Part shown: positions 13,355-16,719 of the stretch, piece after piece
Position numbering within the stretch: position 1 is the first letter of the stretch
Layout: each line of letters starts with the position of its first letter
NCBI GenBank assembly: GCA_003150175.1
Contig: QAKZ01000031.1
Coordinates: forward strand, 1-16,719
Length of the DNA: 16,719 bases
Reading direction: 5' to 3'
From: Coriobacteriia bacterium
Lineage (GTDB): Bacteria; Actinomycetota; Coriobacteriia; Coriobacteriales; Atopobiaceae
Made by a program: the position numbers and the translations under genes
Notes under the pieces: generated by a model
What the model saw: the letters and a program-made list of their open reading frames with translations, nothing else
Told to the model about the DNA's origin: nothing
Database searches by the model: none

Positions 13355-14527
13355 ATGAACGTTTTGGTCATCAATGCCGGCAGCTCTTCGCTGAAGTACC
13401 AGCTGCTCGACGTCGACACCCGCGAAGTCTATGCCAAGGGCAACTGCGAGCGCATCGGCATCGACGGCTCCTTCATCGGCCATGAGGAGATGGGCGGCCA
13501 GAAGCAGAAGCTCGAGGTCGCGCTGCCCGACCACAAGACCGCCATCAAGCACGTCTTCGAGATCCTCAAGAACGTCGACAAACCCATTGACGGCATCGGT
13601 CACCGCGTCGTCCAGGGCGGCTGGTACTTCCCCGAGTCCAAGGTCGTCACCGACGAGACCCTCGGCTGGGTCCGCGAGGTCGCCCCGCTCGCGCCGCTTC
13701 ACAACTACGCCGAGGCCGACGTCATCGAGATCTGCCGCGAGATGTTCCCCGAGATCGGCAACGTGATCGTGGCCGACACCTCGTTCCACTACAACATGCC
13801 GGCAGAGGCCCACAACTACGCCCTGCCCAAGGAGGTCGTCGACAGCCTGCACATCCGCAAGTACGGCGCCCACGGCACGAGCCACCGCTTCATCTGGCGC
13901 TCCGTCGACGAGGCCTCCAACCACACCGCCCACAAGGTCGTGAGCTGCCACCTCGGCTCCGGCGCCTCCCTGTGCGCCATCCAGGACGGCAAGTGCATGG
14001 ACACCACGATGGGCCTCACCCCGCTCGACGGCCTCATCATGGGCACGCGCTGCGGCACCGTCGACCCGGCCACGGTCTTCTACCTCTCCCGTGAGGGCCA
14101 CTACTCCATTGACGAGATCGACACGATGATGAACAAGCAGTCCGGCCTGGCCGCCATCTCCGGCGTCTCCAGCGACTGCCGCGACATTGAGGCCGGCGCC
14201 GCCGAGGGCAACGAGCGCTGCCAGATGGCCATCGACATGTGGAGCTACCGCGTGGCCTCCCAGTTCGCCACGATGGTCCAGGCCATGAACGGCGTGGACA
14301 CCATGGTCTTCACCGCCGGCGTGGGCGAGAACTCCGCGCACATGCGCAAGGAGGTCGTGAACCGCCTCGCCTGGATGGGCGTCAAGATCGACGACGACAA
14401 GAACGCCGTCCGTTCTGACGACCCGCGTGTGATCTCCACGCCCGACTCCAGCCTGCACGTCTGGGTCATCCCGACCAACGAGGAGCTCATGATCGCCCTC
14501 GACGTCGCCGACCTGCTCGGCAAGTAG
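13355..14527 (+). CDS. ackA: Acetate kinase
   Basis: Interconverts acetyl phosphate + ADP and acetate + ATP, the main substrate-level ATP step of acetate fermentation. The length, 390 aa, is normal. Seen: NAGSSSLKYQL (7-17), IGHRVVQGG (81-89) with Arg84, DTSFH (141-145), HGTSH (173-177), CHLGSGAS (198-205), TPLDGLIMGTRCGTVDP (222-238) with Arg232, FTAGVGENSAHMR, and NEELMIA near the end. Two usually conserved spots differ: Gln88 for the His of RVVHGG, and CGT at 233-235 for the common SGD/CGD. ATG 13355 has GAGAGGAG upstream; an earlier in-frame ATG at 13316 adds 13 basic unconserved residues. Codon bias is extreme, like adhE. No pta is adjacent, unlike many genomes. It is a single-gene unit between terminators. 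Confidence 0.96.
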   Translation: MNVLVINAGSSSLKYQLLDVDTREVYAKGNCERIGIDGSFIGHEEMGGQKQKLEVALPDHKTAIKHVFEILKNVDKPIDGIGHRVVQGGWYFPESKVVTDETLGWVREVAPLAPLHNYAEADVIEICREMFPEIGNVIVADTSFHYNMPAEAHNYALPKEVVDSLHIRKYGAHGTSHRFIWRSVDEASNHTAHKVVSCHLGSGASLCAIQDGKCMDTTMGLTPLDGLIMGTRCGTVDPATVFYLSREGHYSIDEIDTMMNKQSGLAAISGVSSDCRDIEAGAAEGNERCQMAIDMWSYRVASQFATMVQAMNGVDTMVFTAGVGENSAHMRKEVVNRLAWMGVKIDDDKNAVRSDDPRVISTPDSSLHVWVIPTNEELMIALDVADLLGK

Positions 14528-14554
14528 AGCTGCGACCTTACCTTGGTCTCTCCT

Positions 14555-14594
14555 CGGCCCCGGCCCGCCCACGCGAGCCGGGGCCGCTTGCTTT
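14555..14594 (+). terminator. Rho-independent terminator of ackA
   Basis: A perfect 10-bp GC stem forms between CGGCCCCGGC (14555-14564) and GCCGGGGCCG (14577-14586), with a 12-nt loop, followed by CTTGCTTTT. It starts 27 nt after the ackA stop. Confidence 0.88.
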
Positions 14595-14595
14595 T

Positions 14596-14756
14596 GTCCC
14601 GGTTACCGTTTTCAACGATAACGAACGTTTGGTAATATCAATAAACATACCGCGTGGGTGGGATTATATACTCGACTGTTGTCGGGTACAGTAGTTATCA
14701 CGTCTCGACCAGACATCATTACTACGCTTAGTCACCAAAGGGAAGGAAACGCCCCC
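14596..14756 (+). promoter_or_regulatory. AT-rich upstream control region of the amino-acid ABC transporter operon
   Basis: This 160-nt stretch is clearly richer in A/T than the surrounding genes. It holds candidate -10 boxes TATACT (14667-14672) and TACAGT (14687-14692, context GTCGGGTACAGTAG), neither with a good -35. It also has three close AACG units (14614-14627) and a GGTA/TACC pair (14631-14634 and 14648-14651). It probably contains the promoter and perhaps an operator; I cannot name a regulator. Confidence 0.5.
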
Positions 14757-15731
14757 ATGAAGAAGATCATGCTCGACCGTCGCCAGGCCATCGGCCTTGG
14801 CTTCACCGCGGCAGCCACGCTCGGCCTTGCCGCCTGCTCCGACGGCCCCTCCGAGCCCGCCGCTACCGACAATAAGGACGGCTCCTTGTCCTCCACCCCC
14901 AACACCGATATCGATAAGGACGCCTTTGACAAGCTCGTCGCCTCCGTCGTGCAGGCCGACGGCGCGACCATCGAGGCCAATTCCTGGGCAAAGGCCATCA
15001 AGGACGCTGGCTCGTTCCGCCTCGGCGCGACCCGCACCTCCGTGCTCTTCTCGCAGCTCGACGAGACCACGGGCAAGGTCTACGGCTTCGATGCGGCCAT
15101 CTATCTCTCGCTCATCCGCTACATCCTCGGCGACGAGACCAAGTACGACTACACCCAGATGACCTCCGATACCCGCGAGTCGGTCCTCCAGAACGACACC
15201 TGCGACGCCGTTTTCGCCACCTATACCATCAACGACAAGCGTAAGGCCGTCATCTCGTTCGCCGGCCCGTACTTCACGGCAACCCAGGGCGTCCTCGTCG
15301 CGGCCAGCAACACCGATATCAACTCCATCGACGACCTCAAGGGCAAGAAGGTCGCCGTCCAGTCCGGCTCCACCGGCCCGCAGGTCGTCGAGGAGTACGC
15401 CCCCGAGGCCGAGGTCCAGGAGTTCTCCAAGGATGACGAGTGCCGTGCCGCCCTCGAGCAGGGGCGTGTCGACGCTTATGTGGTCGACAACACGCTCCAC
15501 ATGGGCAACATCGTGAAGAACCCCGGCAAGTACCGTCTCGCCGTCGAGTCCTTCGGCCCGGAGGACAAGTACGGCATCGGCCTGAAGCTCGGCTCCGACG
15601 GCGTCGAGTTCGTCAACGACTTCTTGAAGAAGTTCGAGGACGACGGCAAGTGGGCCGAGTTCTACAAGATCTGCATCGCCGACCGCACCGGCGTCTCCGC
15701 CACCGCCGAGCCGCCCGCGATCGGGGCCTAA
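14757..15731 (+). CDS. Amino-acid ABC transporter solute-binding lipoprotein (GluB-like, family 3)
   Basis: A 324-aa extracytoplasmic binding protein that delivers a polar amino acid, probably glutamate or a relative, to the permeases encoded next. The signal has a twin-arginine-like LDRRQAIGLG (6-15) and lipobox LAAC with Cys27, so it may be a Tat-exported lipoprotein. A low-complexity linker follows (28-55), then the SBP_bac_3 domain (about 86-310): SFRLGATRTS, GFDAAIYLSLI, SDTRESVLQNDTCDAVFATYTI (ligand-type Arg140), FAGPYFTATQGVLVA, and DDLKGKKVAVQSGSTG at the hinge. The start ATG 14757 is set by GGAAGGAAA upstream and by the signal peptide; an open frame from 14658 is just leader. Ligand identity is inferred from the GluD-like partner, not proven. 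Confidence 0.9.
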   Translation: MKKIMLDRRQAIGLGFTAAATLGLAACSDGPSEPAATDNKDGSLSSTPNTDIDKDAFDKLVASVVQADGATIEANSWAKAIKDAGSFRLGATRTSVLFSQLDETTGKVYGFDAAIYLSLIRYILGDETKYDYTQMTSDTRESVLQNDTCDAVFATYTINDKRKAVISFAGPYFTATQGVLVAASNTDINSIDDLKGKKVAVQSGSTGPQVVEEYAPEAEVQEFSKDDECRAALEQGRVDAYVVDNTLHMGNIVKNPGKYRLAVESFGPEDKYGIGLKLGSDGVEFVNDFLKKFEDDGKWAEFYKICIADRTGVSATAEPPAIGA

Positions 15732-15746
15732 CCAAAGACCGACCGG

Positions 15747-15812
15747 CCTGCGAGGGGTTATCCCGGCCGCAGGTTCGACTGGGGTCTCCCGTCGATCGCG
15801 ACGGGCGGCCCC
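15747..15812 (+). repeat. Two tandem hairpins between binding-protein and permease genes
   Basis: Hairpin 1: CCTGCG (15747-15752) pairs with CGCAGG (15768-15773), with an inner GGG/CCC. Hairpin 2: CCCGTCG (15788-15794) pairs with CGACGGG (15799-15805) around loop ATCG, extended across a 3x3 internal loop by GGGG (15781-15784) and CCCC (15809-15812). No T-tract follows, so a full terminator is unlikely. An mRNA-stabilising or partial-attenuation role is plausible. Confidence 0.7.
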
Positions 15813-15834
15813 GCTGCTTATGTAAGGAGGGGCG

Positions 15835-16494
15835 ATGGGGATCGCCGATCTACTATCCACCTACGGGCAGAACTACCTGACTGCCCTTCTGACCACCTGG
15901 CGCATGACGCTCATCTCATTCGCCCTCGTCATGGTCCTTTCCGTCGTGATCACGGTCATGAGGGTTTGCCCGTTCAAGCCGCTGCGCGTCTTCGGCGATC
16001 TCTATGTGCAGATCTTCCGCAACATCCCGGGCGCGGTACTTTTGCTCATCGTCGTCTACGCGCTGCCTAACCTCGGGCTCGTCCTCGACTACGAGCCTGC
16101 GGTCATAGCGGCCACGGTGATCCTCGCCGCTGCGTTCGGCTCCGAGAACTTCATGACCGGCATCAACACCATCGGCGTGGGGCAGATCGAGGCGGCGCGC
16201 TCCATCGGTCTCACCTTCACGCAGATCCTGCGCACCATCGTGATCCCGCAGGCGCTGCGCTCCACGGTGCTCCCCATGACGAACCTCTTCATCGCCGTCA
16301 TGCTTACCACCGCCCTCGGCTCTCAGGTGCCCATGGCCCCGCAGGAGCTCACGGGCGTGGTCAGCTACATCAACACCCGCGAGTCCGCAGGCGTTATCAC
16401 CTTCGTGCTCTCTGCCTGCGGCTACATCGGCACTGCGCTCGTCGCCGGCTTCATCGGCAACAAGATCGACCAGAAGGTCAGGGTGATCCGCTAA
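15835..16494 (+). CDS. Amino-acid ABC transporter permease (GluC-like)
   Basis: A 219-aa inner-membrane permease of the His/Glu/Gln/Arg/opine type (HEQRo). Hydrophobic helices are visible at about 15-40, 55-80, 86-103, 145-165 and 185-212, and FRNIPGAVLL (61-70) is a typical family segment. The EAA loop that contacts the ATPase is EAARSIGLTFTQILRTIVIP (119-138), with the conserved Glu, Gly and Pro in place. ATG 15835 is preceded by AAGGAGG. The stop TAA overlaps the ATG of the next gene by one base, so the two permeases are coupled. The 103-nt spacer before it carries two hairpins. Confidence 0.93.
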   Translation: MGIADLLSTYGQNYLTALLTTWRMTLISFALVMVLSVVITVMRVCPFKPLRVFGDLYVQIFRNIPGAVLLLIVVYALPNLGLVLDYEPAVIAATVILAAAFGSENFMTGINTIGVGQIEAARSIGLTFTQILRTIVIPQALRSTVLPMTNLFIAVMLTTALGSQVPMAPQELTGVVSYINTRESAGVITFVLSACGYIGTALVAGFIGNKIDQKVRVIR

Positions 16495-16719
16495 TGGCAG
16501 CCAACGCAACCACCATGCGCGACGCTCTCTACGAGGCCCCCGGCCCAAAGACGAGGCGCAAGATGCTCCTCGGCACCGTCGTGAGCCTGGCCGCCGTCGT
16601 CGCCTTCCTGGTCTGGGTCGTGTACCGCTTCTGGGTCAAGGGCCAGCTCTCGTACCGCTACTGGGAGCTCTTCAGCTGGCGCTCGACCTGGATCTATCTC
16701 GAACGTGCCCAGAAGGCCG
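16494..16719 (+). CDS. Second amino-acid ABC transporter permease (GluD-like), 3' truncated by window
   Basis: ATG 16494 shares its A with the TAA of the previous permease, and the frame stays open to the window edge (75 codons). The start MAANATTMRDALYEAPGPKTRRK, especially LYEAPGPK (12-19), matches the N-terminus I remember for actinobacterial GluD. A first membrane helix follows at about 24-45. It should heterodimerise with the upstream permease. The ATPase subunit is not in the window and is expected downstream or elsewhere. Confidence 0.85.
   Translation, partial: MAANATTMRDALYEAPGPKTRRKMLLGTVVSLAAVVAFLVWVVYRFWVKGQLSYRYWELFSWRSTWIYLERAQKA

Noticed and set aside
13280..14572. Long antisense open frame (430 codons) opposite ackA
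   Set aside because: Codon-bias shadow: in a GC-rich gene with G/C third positions the complementary frame lacks stops. The product is low-complexity (Asp, Val, Gly, Leu, His) without motifs, while ackA on the plus strand is fully conserved.
14646..14664. T-box-like sequence (ACCGCGTGGGTGGGA) upstream of the transporter
   Set aside because: The order and strand do not give the T-box core (GGGTGGNACCGCG), and no specifier stem or following terminator is visible.

Overview
The window is a high-GC (mostly G/C in third codon positions), gene-dense bacterial chromosome segment with strong AGGAGG-type ribosome binding sites. A fermentative AdhE, an acetate kinase, a GluBCD-like amino-acid ABC transporter, a YugP-type membrane peptidase and protein styles typical of anaerobic actinobacteria together suggest Coriobacteriia, most likely the gut genus Collinsella or a close relative. 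That placement is inference from gene style; no rRNA or other marker gene is present. I found no mobile element, CRISPR array, tRNA or rRNA, and most of the window is ordinary core genome.

Layout. (1) 2-2314, +: 3' part of adhE (ethanol/acetaldehyde metabolism), closed by a strong hairpin terminator. (2) 2433-3206, +: an orphan APH/choline-kinase-fold phosphotransferase, closed by an excellent terminator (3230-3265). That terminator lies almost against the start of a small unknown lipoprotein gene (3285-3929, +). (3) 3926-6497, -: an apparent operon read right to left: acyl-ACP thioesterase, MutT-type Nudix hydrolase, thymidylate synthase (thyA), dihydrofolate reductase (folA). Its last stop overlaps the lipoprotein stop on the other strand. 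(4) 6618-7664, +: a Gfo/Idh/MocA oxidoreductase divergent from the thioesterase, meeting a diacylglycerol-kinase-family gene (7755-8726, -) head-on. (5) 8829-13240, +: a co-directional run of rnd (RNase D), a YugP-like zinc metallopeptidase, xseA, xseB (exonuclease VII), a HIT hydrolase and a 12-cysteine C_GCAxxG_C_C protein. Several junctions look translationally coupled, and the run ends in a perfect 11-bp hairpin. (6) 13355-14527, +: ackA with its own terminator. (7) 14757 to the end, +: amino-acid ABC transporter operon: lipoprotein solute-binding protein, first permease, and the start of a second permease cut by the window edge.

How the genes work together. AdhE and AckA are the two classical ends of acetyl-CoA fermentation: AdhE re-oxidises NADH to ethanol, while AckA makes ATP and acetate. 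The adjacent pta normally needed for AckA is not in the window. ThyA and FolA form the dTMP/tetrahydrofolate cycle, and the neighbouring Nudix enzyme plausibly cleans the nucleotide pool. RNase D, exonuclease VII and the HIT protein form a nucleic-acid/nucleotide turnover group.

I see no clear evidence for a wholly new system. The least explained items are the 12-Cys protein coupled to the HIT gene, the orphan APH-fold kinase, the terminator placed just before the lipoprotein ribosome binding site, and two tandem hairpins between the binding-protein and permease genes.
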